Origin: Verrucomicrobiota bacterium | GTDB taxonomy: Bacteria > Verrucomicrobiota > Verrucomicrobiia > Limisphaerales > Fontisphaeraceae | Direction of reading: 5' to 3' | Assembly (NCBI GenBank): GCA_037139415.1 | Contig: JBAXGN010000077.1 | Span: forward strand, 1 to 33,460 | DNA length: 33,460 nucleotides | Shown: positions 23,245-30,762 of the stretch, piece after piece | Layout of the letters: every line of letters starts with the position of its first letter | Numbering within the stretch: the stretch's first letter is position 1 | The notes under the pieces: generated by a model | Seen by the model: the letters and a program-made list of their open reading frames with translations, nothing else | Database searches by the model: none | What the model was told of the DNA's origin: nothing | Made by a program: the position numbers and the translations under genes

Positions 23245-24195
23245 TTATGAAGCGGTGTGTGGTTTTGCCGGGGTCAGCCAGCGCGCCAACAAATAGGCCA
23301 AGGCGAATGCCACAATGGTGCCCAGCGCACCGGCAATCGCTGTGCCCACGGTGGCCGAGTGCAAGCCGGGAATCACATAGTCTGGCAGCGGCGCGGCAAA
23401 TAACGGTGCGGCGGCTTTATGCTCAAAGCCAAGACGTGTGGCGATGGCCTCCAATCCATCCGGCCAGGAGCAGGCCATTGGGGCAACGAAGATGGCTAAC
23501 CCCAGGGAGATCAGCAAACCATGCGTTACCAATTCGCCGGCCTGCGGTTGCAGGTTTGGCTGGGAAGACTCGGAGAGCAACTCCGGTCGCGTGCGGGCGA
23601 TGGCCGCCACCACCAAAGTGGTGATGAACGCCTCCCCGATGCCAATCACCAGGTGAACCAACGTCATCGCCGGCAGCGCTAGATTCCAGGCGACCGTGCC
23701 GGATAGCGCGAGTTGCCCCGCGCAACCAATGGCGGCGGCCACCGTCGAAACCCAGGCGGCGAACGCGGTCGCCAACAATTGGACGCGCAAACTAGAACCC
23801 GCGATGCGCCGCACGGCCAGATACACGCCATATCCGGTGCCGGTGGCCAGGATCGCCATGTTGAAAATGTTCGCCCCAAGGGCGGTCACCCCACCGTCAT
23901 TGAACAGCAGGCATTGCAGGATCAGGACGGCGCTGAGCACCAGCATGGCGGCGCTTGGCCCCAGGAGCACGGCGGCCAGCGTGGCCCCGATCAGATGCCC
24001 GGAGGTGCCCCCGTACACCGGAAAATTAAGCATTTGCGCCGCGAACACGAACGCCGCCGCCAACCCGATCAAGGGCACGCGTGCCGGTGTCAGCCGCCGC
24101 CGGATTTGCCGCATCGCCAAAGCCAGCGCCCCGGCGGAAATGACCGTGCCGGCCACCGCCGTTTTACCATCCAAAAATCCATCTGGAATATGCAT
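23245..24195 (-). CDS. cbiM: cobalt/nickel ECF transporter substrate component CbiM with C-terminal PDGLE domain
   Basis: A 316-residue substrate-specific component. The start is decided by function: at ATG 24195 the protein begins MHIPDGFL, and in characterised CbiM/NikM proteins Met1 amine, His2 and a downstream His (67 in NikM) coordinate the metal. Here GGTSGHLIG puts a His exactly at 67. An ATG at 24204 would bury this N terminus. About seven membrane spans follow. The last 95 residues form an extra domain with PDGLEAIATRLGF and a final membrane helix, the PDGLE/CbiN-like module that replaces a separate cbiN. Ni2+ versus Co2+ cannot be told. A small palindrome lies about 30 bp upstream. 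Confidence 0.92.
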   Translation of the reverse strand: MHIPDGFLDGKTAVAGTVISAGALALAMRQIRRRLTPARVPLIGLAAAFVFAAQMLNFPVYGGTSGHLIGATLAAVLLGPSAAMLVLSAVLILQCLLFNDGGVTALGANIFNMAILATGTGYGVYLAVRRIAGSSLRVQLLATAFAAWVSTVAAAIGCAGQLALSGTVAWNLALPAMTLVHLVIGIGEAFITTLVVAAIARTRPELLSESSQPNLQPQAGELVTHGLLISLGLAIFVAPMACSWPDGLEAIATRLGFEHKAAAPLFAAPLPDYVIPGLHSATVGTAIAGALGTIVAFALAYLLARWLTPAKPHTAS

Positions 24196-24568
24196 CGCGC
24201 GCATTCATTAAAACGCGTCATACGATTTATGCAATAAATATTACGTTCAGTTTTCTCCTCATGGTTGAAACTGCGTCGGGCGTCGGACGGTTTTCAAGCG
24301 CCCACTGTTCGTTGGACCATCGAATTGGCGCAGGTTGTTGCTGCTTGAATTAAGCCTGGCATAACGACGGGGATTAGGTTGGGTAGGGGAAATTCTTGGG
24401 GGGCCGGTTATTTCCTTCGCTAACTTCCACTGCAAAACATTGACAAACTAGCCTTGCTCATGGTTCCTTGACGGGACTAAATAACGGTATGCATCGGACG
24501 TTTGCCTTAAACTGCTGGTTGTGCCGCGAAGCAGGCGCTTCGCGAGCCGCCGTCATTCGTTTTTCCCC
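24196..24568. promoter_or_regulatory. divergent intergenic region, cbiM/arnB
   Basis: About 370 bp between oppositely oriented operons, presumably holding both promoters. No B12-riboswitch box or full NikR-type half-site pair is visible on the cbiM side. On the arn side TTGACA-like and TAAATA-like strings occur around 24440-24485 but not at standard spacing. Two dyads, at 24225-24239 and 24343-24355, are the only clear structures. Confidence 0.4.
24225..24239. promoter_or_regulatory. perfect palindrome upstream of cbiM, candidate operator
   Basis: ATTTAT-GCA-ATAAAT, a perfect dyad with a 3-base centre, in an AT-rich pocket 30 bp before the cbiM start codon. The position suits a metal-responsive repressor site overlapping the promoter, but it matches no operator consensus that I can state with confidence. 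Confidence 0.35.
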
Positions 24569-25744
24569 ATGAATTCCTCCGCCGAACCATTCCTGCCATT
24601 TGCCAAACCGGCCATTAGTGCCGCCGCCATCGCTGAAGTCACCGCGTGCCTGGAATCCGGGTGGATCACCACGGGGCCGCGCACGAAACAGTTTGAGAAG
24701 ATGTTGCAGGAATACGTGGGGGCCCCTTCCGCCCAAGCGTGTTCTTCCGCCACCGCAGGCTTGCTGATGGCGCTGCTTAGCTTGGATTTGCAGCCGGGCG
24801 AGGAGGTCATCACCACGCCCATGACGTTTGCCGCCACGCTGAACACCATTGTGTTGGCGGGTGGCGTCCCGGTGCTCGTGGATGTGGAGCCGGGTACGTA
24901 CAATATGGACGTGACGCGGTTGGCCAAAGCGATCACGCCGCGCACGCGCGCGATCATGCCGGTGCACTTCGCCGGGTTGCCGGTGGATCTGGACCCGCTC
25001 TACGAACTGGCGCGGCAACATAAGCTGCGGGTCATCGAAGACGCCGCCCACTCCATCGGCGCAACCTACAAAGGTCGGAAGCTTGGTAGCTTCGGGGATA
25101 CGCAGGTGTTCAGTTTTCATCCCAATAAGAATATGACCACCGGGGAAGGCGGTTGCGTGGTTACGCGGGATGAGGCGATGGTGAAGCGCATCACCCTGCT
25201 GCGGTTCCACGGTATTGACCGCGAGGCTTGGGCGCGCTTTCACAAGGGTGGCAGCCCCCATTACGAGATCGTGCTGGCGGGGTACAAATTCAATTTCATG
25301 GACCTTCAGGCCGCACTAGGCATACATCAGTTGCCGGAGTTGGACGGCTTCAACCGGCGGCGCGGCGAGTTGGTGAATCGGTATTACGAGCACGTGGGCG
25401 CATGGAAGGCGCTGACGCTGCCGTCCCGCCCAAGCTACGAGCATACACATGCCTGGCACCTGTTCGCGCCGCTGATTAACCCGGAGGTCGCCGGCTTGGA
25501 CCGCGACCAATTCATTGACGCCCTTAAGGAGCACAACGTTGGCACGGGCGTGCATTACCGCGCGATTCACTTGAGCCCGTTCTATCAGGACAAGTACGGG
25601 TTTAAGCGCGGCGATTTCCCGAATGCCGAGGCCATCTCGGACCGCGTCGTCAGCCTGCCGCTGTTCCCGACCATGACCGAGCATGAGCAGAACCGGGTCA
25701 TCCGCGCCATGGCGGCGATCTTTAAACTTTCCTCTCCCGTATGA
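24569..25744 (+). CDS. arnB: UDP-4-amino-4-deoxy-L-arabinose--oxoglutarate aminotransferase ArnB
   Basis: A 391-residue PLP enzyme of the DegT/DnrJ/EryC1 family. It converts the 4-keto pentose made by the ArnA decarboxylase to UDP-L-Ara4N using glutamate. Similarity to E. coli ArnB is visible throughout: LESGWITTGP, SSATAGLLMAL, ITPRTRAIMPVHFAG, VIEDAAHSIGATYKGR, the PLP-binding Lys187 in FSFHPNKNMTTGEGG, AWHLFAP, and VSLPLFPTMTEHEQ near the end. It starts at ATG 24569; an ATG further upstream (24521) adds an Arg-rich leader without family match. It overlaps arnC by four bases and is the first gene of the arn unit. Confidence 0.93.
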   Translation: MNSSAEPFLPFAKPAISAAAIAEVTACLESGWITTGPRTKQFEKMLQEYVGAPSAQACSSATAGLLMALLSLDLQPGEEVITTPMTFAATLNTIVLAGGVPVLVDVEPGTYNMDVTRLAKAITPRTRAIMPVHFAGLPVDLDPLYELARQHKLRVIEDAAHSIGATYKGRKLGSFGDTQVFSFHPNKNMTTGEGGCVVTRDEAMVKRITLLRFHGIDREAWARFHKGGSPHYEIVLAGYKFNFMDLQAALGIHQLPELDGFNRRRGELVNRYYEHVGAWKALTLPSRPSYEHTHAWHLFAPLINPEVAGLDRDQFIDALKEHNVGTGVHYRAIHLSPFYQDKYGFKRGDFPNAEAISDRVVSLPLFPTMTEHEQNRVIRAMAAIFKLSSPV

Positions 25745-26700
25745 GCGCCATCCAGTTATCCGTCGTCATCCCGGTCTTCAATGAAGAGGCGAACCTGCGC
25801 CCGCTGTTCGAGCGCCTGACCAAGGTCATGGACGCGCTCAACAAACCGTGGGAGGTGATCTTCACCAACGACGGGAGTTCCGATCGCTCAATGGAGTTGC
25901 TGCGGGAATTTCATCGCCTGCGCCCCGCGCAGGTGCGCGTGATTGATTTCAACGGCAACTTTGGCCAGCACACCGCCATCATGGCCGCCTTTGAGCGGGT
26001 GCGCGGGGAAATTATCATTACCCTCGACGCCGACCTGCAAAATCCGCCGGAGGAAATCCCGAAGTTGCTCGCCAAGATGGATGAGGGCTACGACGCCGTG
26101 GGCGGTTGTCGTACCAAGCGCAAGGATTCCTTTATGCGCAAGTCTTCCTCGCGCCTGATTAACTACGTGCGCGAGGTGACCACGGATATCCGCATGACCG
26201 ATCAAGGCTGCATGCTGCGCGCGTATCGCCGCCCGGTCGTCAAGGCGATTGTCCAGACCGGCGAGCGCTCGCTCTTCATTCCCGCGCTGGCGTATAAGTT
26301 CGCTGGAAGATCCGGCGAGGTGGAGGTCAACCACGACGAGCGGGCCGCCGGGGAATCCAAGTACAGCTATTATAAGCTTATCCGCCTGAACTTCGACCTG
26401 ATCACCGGCTTCACGCTGGTCCCGCTGCAATTGTTCACGCTGTTCGGTTTCGTGGTTTCCGGCCTGAGCGCCATCCTGGTGCTCTACATGGCCTATCGCC
26501 GCATTTTTATGGGGCCGGAACTGGAAGGCGGCTTCACGCTGTTCGCCATCATGTTCTTCATGGTTAGCGTGGCGATCACCGGCATCGGCTTGATCGGCGA
26601 GTACGTGGGCCGCACCTACCAAATGGTCATGCGCCGCCCGCGCTACGTCACCCGGCAAGTTCTGGAGCAAGTGGAAGAGAGTAAAAAGTTGCATGAGTAA
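25741..26700 (+). CDS. arnC: undecaprenyl-phosphate 4-deoxy-4-formamido-L-arabinose transferase ArnC
   Basis: A 319-residue membrane-anchored family 2 glycosyltransferase that moves L-Ara4-formyl-N from UDP to undecaprenyl phosphate on the inner face of the cytoplasmic membrane. The catalytic domain shows NDGSSD (43-48), GQHTAIMAAF and the metal-site LDADLQNPPEEIP (DAD 96-98). GCMLRAYRRPVV and GESKYSYYKLIRL also match E. coli ArnC. Two hydrophobic helices near the C terminus and the tail GEYVGRTYQMVMRRPRY complete the family pattern. The ATG overlaps the end of arnB and its last eight bases overlap the next gene, a sign of coupled translation. Confidence 0.93.
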   Translation: MSAIQLSVVIPVFNEEANLRPLFERLTKVMDALNKPWEVIFTNDGSSDRSMELLREFHRLRPAQVRVIDFNGNFGQHTAIMAAFERVRGEIIITLDADLQNPPEEIPKLLAKMDEGYDAVGGCRTKRKDSFMRKSSSRLINYVREVTTDIRMTDQGCMLRAYRRPVVKAIVQTGERSLFIPALAYKFAGRSGEVEVNHDERAAGESKYSYYKLIRLNFDLITGFTLVPLQLFTLFGFVVSGLSAILVLYMAYRRIFMGPELEGGFTLFAIMFFMVSVAITGIGLIGEYVGRTYQMVMRRPRYVTRQVLEQVEESKKLHE

Positions 26701-27649
26701 ACCGCGCGTCATCGTCTTTGGTTATAGCGAAGTCGGCTACCAATGCCTGGAGCTGCTGTTGCGCCGTCAGGCCAACATCGTCGCGGTGTTTACCCACGCG
26801 GACAACCCCACTGAGAACCATTGGTTTCGCTCGGTAGCGGATCTGGCGCGCCAGCATCAGGTGCCGGTCTTCACTCCCGAGACGCTCAGCCCGCCGGAAT
26901 GCGAAGCCCAGTTGCGGACGCTTGCGCCGGATTTGATGTTCTCCTTTTACTATCGGAAGATGATCCCCTCGCGCCTGCTGGACCTCGCCCCGCTCGGCGC
27001 GTTCAACATGCACGGCTCGTATCTGCCCAAGTATCGCGGCAAAGCGCCCGTCAATTGGGCGGTGCTGCAGGGCGCGACGCAGATCGGCGCCACCCTGCAT
27101 TACATGGTCAAGCGCGCGGATGCCGGCGATATCGTGGATCAGGAAGCCGTGCCCATCGGGCCCGAGGAAACCGCCGCGCAGATCATGGAGAAAGTGCAAC
27201 AGGCCGCCATCAAGGTGTTGGAACGGCAACTGGACAACCTGCTCGCCGGGCGTGCGCCGCGCCACCCGCAGGATGAGAGCCAGGCCACCTACTTCAGCGG
27301 ACGCAAGCCGGAGGATGGCCGCATCCAGTGGACCCAACCGGCCACCGTCATCTTTAACCTGGTCCGCGCCGTCACCCGCCCGTACCCCGGCGCATTCACC
27401 GATCTTATGGATGCCCGCATGTTGGTCTGGTGGGCCAGGCCACTGCCGGGCGCGACGAGCGGCAAGCCGGGCGAAATCGTGCGCGTGAATCCCCTGACGG
27501 TGGCTACCGGCCAGGGCCTGTTGGAAATTTCGGATGCCCAGTGGGTCCAGCGGGATAACCCGGCGCAATCCATCCCCGCGCCCGCGCTGCAACCCGGCCA
27601 ATGTTTTTCGGATTCCCCATCGGCAACGCTTAACCCTCCACCCCATTAA
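26693..27649 (+). CDS. arnA: ArnA formyltransferase (UDP-L-Ara4N formyltransferase), stand-alone
   Basis: A 318-residue enzyme equal to the N-terminal half of enterobacterial ArnA. It formylates the 4-amino group of UDP-L-Ara4N with 10-formyl-tetrahydrofolate. Catalytic residues are in place: Asn105 and His107 in FNMHGSYLPKYRG and Asp143 in MVKRADAGDIV, equivalent to E. coli N102, H104 and D140. FSFYYRKMI and VRAVTRPYPGAFTDL also match. The C-terminal 50 residues form the OB-like subdomain and end in a Pro-rich tail. Stop codon TAA is at 27647-27649. The next gene starts in the same frame one codon later, so the two together would spell a full-length ArnA if the stop were lost. Confidence 0.92.
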   Translation: MSKPRVIVFGYSEVGYQCLELLLRRQANIVAVFTHADNPTENHWFRSVADLARQHQVPVFTPETLSPPECEAQLRTLAPDLMFSFYYRKMIPSRLLDLAPLGAFNMHGSYLPKYRGKAPVNWAVLQGATQIGATLHYMVKRADAGDIVDQEAVPIGPEETAAQIMEKVQQAAIKVLERQLDNLLAGRAPRHPQDESQATYFSGRKPEDGRIQWTQPATVIFNLVRAVTRPYPGAFTDLMDARMLVWWARPLPGATSGKPGEIVRVNPLTVATGQGLLEISDAQWVQRDNPAQSIPAPALQPGQCFSDSPSATLNPPPH

Positions 27650-27652
27650 AAC

Positions 27653-28714
27653 GTGAGCAAAAAAATCCTCATCCTCGGCGTCAACGGCTTCATCGGAAAC
27701 AGCCTGACGTGGCGCATTCTCAACACGCGCGACTACGATATCTACGGCATGGACATGAGCGACAATAAGCTGTCGCATTGTCTCGGCCACAAGCGCTTTC
27801 ATTTCTTCGAGGGCGACATCACGATCAACCGCGAGTGGATCGAATATCACGTACGCAAGTGCGACGTCATCGTGCCGCTGGTGGCGATCGCCACGCCGGC
27901 CCTGTACGTCAAGGACCCGCTGCGTGTCTTCGAATTGGACTTCGAGGCCAACATGGAGATCGTCCGCAAATGCGTCCAGTACAAGAAGCGCCTGGTTTTC
28001 CCGTCCACCTCGGAAATCTACGGCATGGCCAAGGATGCCGAGTTCGACGAGTACACCACCAACCTGACCTACGGGCCGATCCCGAAGCAGCGCTGGATTT
28101 ACGCCTGCATCAAGCAACTCCTGGACCGCGTCATCTTTGCCTACGGCGAGAACAAGGGGCTCGATTACTCCCTGTTCCGGCCCTTCAATTTCATCGGGCC
28201 GAAGCTCGACGACATCAACGAGCCCAAGGAGGGCAGCTCTCGCGTCGTCACCCAGTTTATCCACAACCTCGTTCACGGCAAGCCGATCAAGCTGGTGGAT
28301 GGCGGGCAGCAGCGGCGCTGCTTTACGTTTATTGACGACGGCGTGGATTGCCTGACGCGCATCATTGACAACAAGGATGGCGTCGCGACCCGCCGCATCT
28401 TCAACATCGGCAACCCCGCCATGAATTATTCCATCCGCGACCTCGCCTATATGCTCGTGGACATCATCAAGACGGAGCCGGACTTCGCCGAGTTCCGCCC
28501 CATGGCGGAGAAGGCGCAGATTGTCGAGGTGGACTCCGGCGAATATTATGGCACGGCCTACCAGGACATCATCCACCGCGTGCCCTCCATCAAGGAGGCG
28601 GAAAAGCACCTGGGCTGGAAGCCGACCACCGACCTACGCACGGCGCTCAAGCTCACGCTGGACTACCACCTGCGCAATAATAATTACGAGCTGAACATCA
28701 ACGAGACCCGCTAG
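27653..28714 (+). CDS. arnA: ArnA dehydrogenase/decarboxylase (UDP-glucuronate decarboxylase), stand-alone
   Basis: A 353-residue NAD-dependent enzyme equal to the C-terminal half of ArnA. It oxidises and decarboxylates UDP-glucuronate to UDP-4-keto-pentose. It has the nucleotide motif GVNGFIG (9-15), Ser120-Glu121 in FPSTSEIYG, Tyr150 and Lys154 in RWIYACIKQLLDR, and Arg309 in YQDIIHRVPS, matching E. coli S433, E434, Y463, K467 and R619. CDVIVPLVAIATP and DGGQQRRCFTFIDDG are also diagnostic. The start is GTG at 27653, after TAA and one codon (AAC) following the formyltransferase, with no clear ribosome site, so translation probably depends on reinitiation. Plain UDP-xylose synthase is a less likely alternative given the arn context. 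Confidence 0.92.
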   Translation: MSKKILILGVNGFIGNSLTWRILNTRDYDIYGMDMSDNKLSHCLGHKRFHFFEGDITINREWIEYHVRKCDVIVPLVAIATPALYVKDPLRVFELDFEANMEIVRKCVQYKKRLVFPSTSEIYGMAKDAEFDEYTTNLTYGPIPKQRWIYACIKQLLDRVIFAYGENKGLDYSLFRPFNFIGPKLDDINEPKEGSSRVVTQFIHNLVHGKPIKLVDGGQQRRCFTFIDDGVDCLTRIIDNKDGVATRRIFNIGNPAMNYSIRDLAYMLVDIIKTEPDFAEFRPMAEKAQIVEVDSGEYYGTAYQDIIHRVPSIKEAEKHLGWKPTTDLRTALKLTLDYHLRNNNYELNINETR

Positions 28715-28717
28715 CGG

Positions 28718-29635
28718 ATGGGGGACGCCGCGCCACAACTCGCCATCAAGATTGACGTGGATACCTACCGCGGCACGCGCGAAGGCGTGCCCGCGCTGGT
28801 GGCGCTGCTCAAGCGGATGCGCGTGCCCGCCACCTTCCTCTTCAGCCTGGGGCCGGACAACACCGGCCGCGCCATCACCCGCATCTTCCGCCCCGGCTTC
28901 TTCAAGAAAGTTTCCCGCACCAACGTGACCAAGCTCTACGGCTACCGCACGCTGCTTTCCGGCACGCTGCTGCCCGCGCCGCACATTGGCCGCCGCTGCG
29001 AAGCTTTGCTGCGGCAGGTGCGCGATCAGGGCTTTCCCGTGGGGATTCATTGCCACGACCATTACCGCTGGCAGGACCACCTGGCCGGCATGTCCCTCGA
29101 TGAAACCCGCCGCGAATTCCAGCAGGCCGTCGCGGAATTCGAGCGCGTCTTTGGCGAACCGCCCCAGACCGCCGGCGCGCCCGGCTGGCAAACCACCGTC
29201 CACAGCCTGCAAGCTTACGACGAGGCGCACCTCCTCTACGCGAGCGACTGCCGCGGCACCACGCCGTTCCTGCCGCGCGCCCACGGCCTGACCTTCCGCA
29301 CGCCGCAGATCCCCACCACCTTGCCCACGCTGGATGAACTGCTCGGCCGCCCGGAATATCCGGACGCCGCCATCGTGCCCCATTACCTGAAGCTGCTGCG
29401 GCGCGACACGCCCAACATCCTCACCAGCCACGCCGAGATCGAAGGCAACCATTACCTGGGGCTGTTCGAGGAACTGCTCGCCGCCGCCCAGCGCCAGGGC
29501 GTGCAATTCACCACCATGGAAGCGCTGGCCGCGGACCTTGCGAAGCACCCGCAAACCCTGCCGATTTGCGACGTGGCAGCCGGCACAGTGGATGGCCGCT
29601 CCGGCACCGTGACCGTGCAACTGCCCGCCGCGTAG
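28718..29635 (+). CDS. arnD: 4-deoxy-4-formamido-L-arabinose-phosphoundecaprenol deformylase ArnD
   Basis: A 305-residue polysaccharide-deacetylase-fold enzyme that removes the formyl group from undecaprenyl-phosphate L-Ara4FN. Matches to E. coli ArnD include IKIDVDTYRGTREGVPAL (metal-binding Asp), GPDNTGRAITR, LYGYRTLLSGT, VGIHCHDHYRWQ (metal His residues), AGAPGW, SDCRGTTPFLP, QIPTTLPTLDELLGR and SHAEIEG. It starts at ATG 28718, three bases after the preceding stop, and is the last gene of the arn unit. An intrinsic terminator follows immediately. The transferase ArnT that would put the deformylated sugar on lipid A is not in the window. Confidence 0.92.
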   Translation: MGDAAPQLAIKIDVDTYRGTREGVPALVALLKRMRVPATFLFSLGPDNTGRAITRIFRPGFFKKVSRTNVTKLYGYRTLLSGTLLPAPHIGRRCEALLRQVRDQGFPVGIHCHDHYRWQDHLAGMSLDETRREFQQAVAEFERVFGEPPQTAGAPGWQTTVHSLQAYDEAHLLYASDCRGTTPFLPRAHGLTFRTPQIPTTLPTLDELLGRPEYPDAAIVPHYLKLLRRDTPNILTSHAEIEGNHYLGLFEELLAAAQRQGVQFTTMEALAADLAKHPQTLPICDVAAGTVDGRSGTVTVQLPAA

Positions 29636-29658
29636 AAGCTGCCTCCGGCTGCTTTTTT
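29636..29658 (+). terminator. intrinsic terminator of the arn operon
   Basis: AAGCTGCC-TCC-GGCTGCTT forms an eight-pair stem with one T-T mismatch and a 3-base loop. It runs into six T residues (29653-29658). It begins at the base after the arnD stop codon. Confidence 0.8.
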
Positions 29659-29758
29659 CTTTCCCCCCACCCGCCCGTTTCCAAATCGGGTTGAAAGCGC
29701 ATTGGAATTAGCTGGAAAATTTGTTTGATATTTTCCGCGCGGTTCCCATGATTTGGCC

Positions 29759-30649
29759 ATGAGCGACGCGACGTTATTGACCATTGAACTGCCGGGCATC
29801 CGCAAACTTAAGAGCGGCAAGGTCCGCGAGATATTTGATTTGGGGGACCGCTTCCTGTTTGTGGCCACTGATCGCATCTCCGCGTTTGACTGCATCATGC
29901 CCAACGGCATCCCGCGCAAAGGCGAGGTATTGACGCAAATTTCCCATTTCTGGTTTGACCGCACTGAAGCGCTGGTGCCGAACCATCGCCTGGCGAAGAG
30001 CGCGGACCCGCTCCCCGCTTCGCTGCAACCTTACACCGCCCAACTCGCCGGACGCAGCATGATTGTCAAAAAGGCCGAACCCCTGGCCATCGAGTGCGTG
30101 GTGCGCGGCTACCTGGCGGGCTCGGGCTGGAAGGAATACAAGAGCCAGCAGACGGTGTGCGGCATCAAGCTGCCGCCGGGCCTTCAGGAATCTTCGGAAT
30201 TGCCGGAGCCCATTTTTACCCCGGCCACCAAGGCCGAGACCGGTCATGATGAGAATATTGATTTCGCCCGCGCCGCCCAAATCGTCGGCCCTGCGATTGC
30301 CGAGCAGGCGCGCGATCTCAGTTTGAAGATTTATCGTTCGGCCCGCGAATATGCGCGGCAGCGCGGCATCCTCATCGCCGACACCAAATTCGAGTTTGGC
30401 CTGTTCGAGGGCAAGCTGATTCTGATTGATGAAGTGTTGACGCCGGACTCCTCCCGCTTTTGGCCCACCGACCGCTACGAACCCGGACGCGGCCAACCGA
30501 GTTTTGACAAGCAGTTTGTCCGGGACTACCTGGAAACGCTGGATTGGGACAAGACTCCTCCCGCGCCGGCGCTGCCGCCCGAGGTGGTGGCCCGCAGCCA
30601 GGCAAAATACCTGGAGGCCTACGAGCGCCTGACGGGGAAAAAGCTGTAG
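29759..30649 (+). CDS. purC: phosphoribosylaminoimidazole-succinocarboxamide (SAICAR) synthase
   Basis: A 296-residue cytosolic purine-synthesis enzyme that joins CAIR and aspartate with ATP to give SAICAR. Motifs: KLKSGKVREIFDLGDRFL near the N terminus, VATDRISAFDCIMPNGIPRKG, IECVVRGYLAGSGWKEY, FTPATKAETGHDENI and LILIDEVLTPDSSRFWP. The length near 300 matches the longer SAICAR synthase type and not the short type of about 240 residues. The start is ATG 29759; a TTG two codons earlier is less likely. It lies beyond the arn terminator and so should have its own promoter in the 100 bp before it, which includes an AT-rich stretch (TTTGTTTGATATTTT at 29719-29733). Confidence 0.94.
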   Translation: MSDATLLTIELPGIRKLKSGKVREIFDLGDRFLFVATDRISAFDCIMPNGIPRKGEVLTQISHFWFDRTEALVPNHRLAKSADPLPASLQPYTAQLAGRSMIVKKAEPLAIECVVRGYLAGSGWKEYKSQQTVCGIKLPPGLQESSELPEPIFTPATKAETGHDENIDFARAAQIVGPAIAEQARDLSLKIYRSAREYARQRGILIADTKFEFGLFEGKLILIDEVLTPDSSRFWPTDRYEPGRGQPSFDKQFVRDYLETLDWDKTPPAPALPPEVVARSQAKYLEAYERLTGKKL

Positions 30650-30762
30650 CCTGACCCGGATATATCAGCGAACCCGCGCTCCATTTGCGCATTGCGAAAG
30701 TTCAGCCCACCGGCTATTGAGAACCTGTCGTTCGCGTACGTAAACCCAATGACGTGTTAATC

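Noticed and set aside
24196-24320. Cobalamin riboswitch upstream of cbiM
   Set aside because: No B12-box-like sequence is visible on the cbiM strand, and the region between the last hairpin-forming sequence and the start is too short.
24343-24355. Dyad GCTTGAATTAAGC upstream of arnB as a PmrA box
   Set aside because: PmrA boxes need two direct half-sites of the CTTAAG kind about five bases apart. Only one half-like string is present, and the dyad has a mismatch.
26648-28609. 653-residue open frame on the minus strand opposite the arn genes
   Set aside because: It lies antisense to arnA (both parts), whose products match known enzymes residue by residue. The long frame is a by-product of high GC at third codon positions; its translation is His/Arg/Gly-rich with no family motif.
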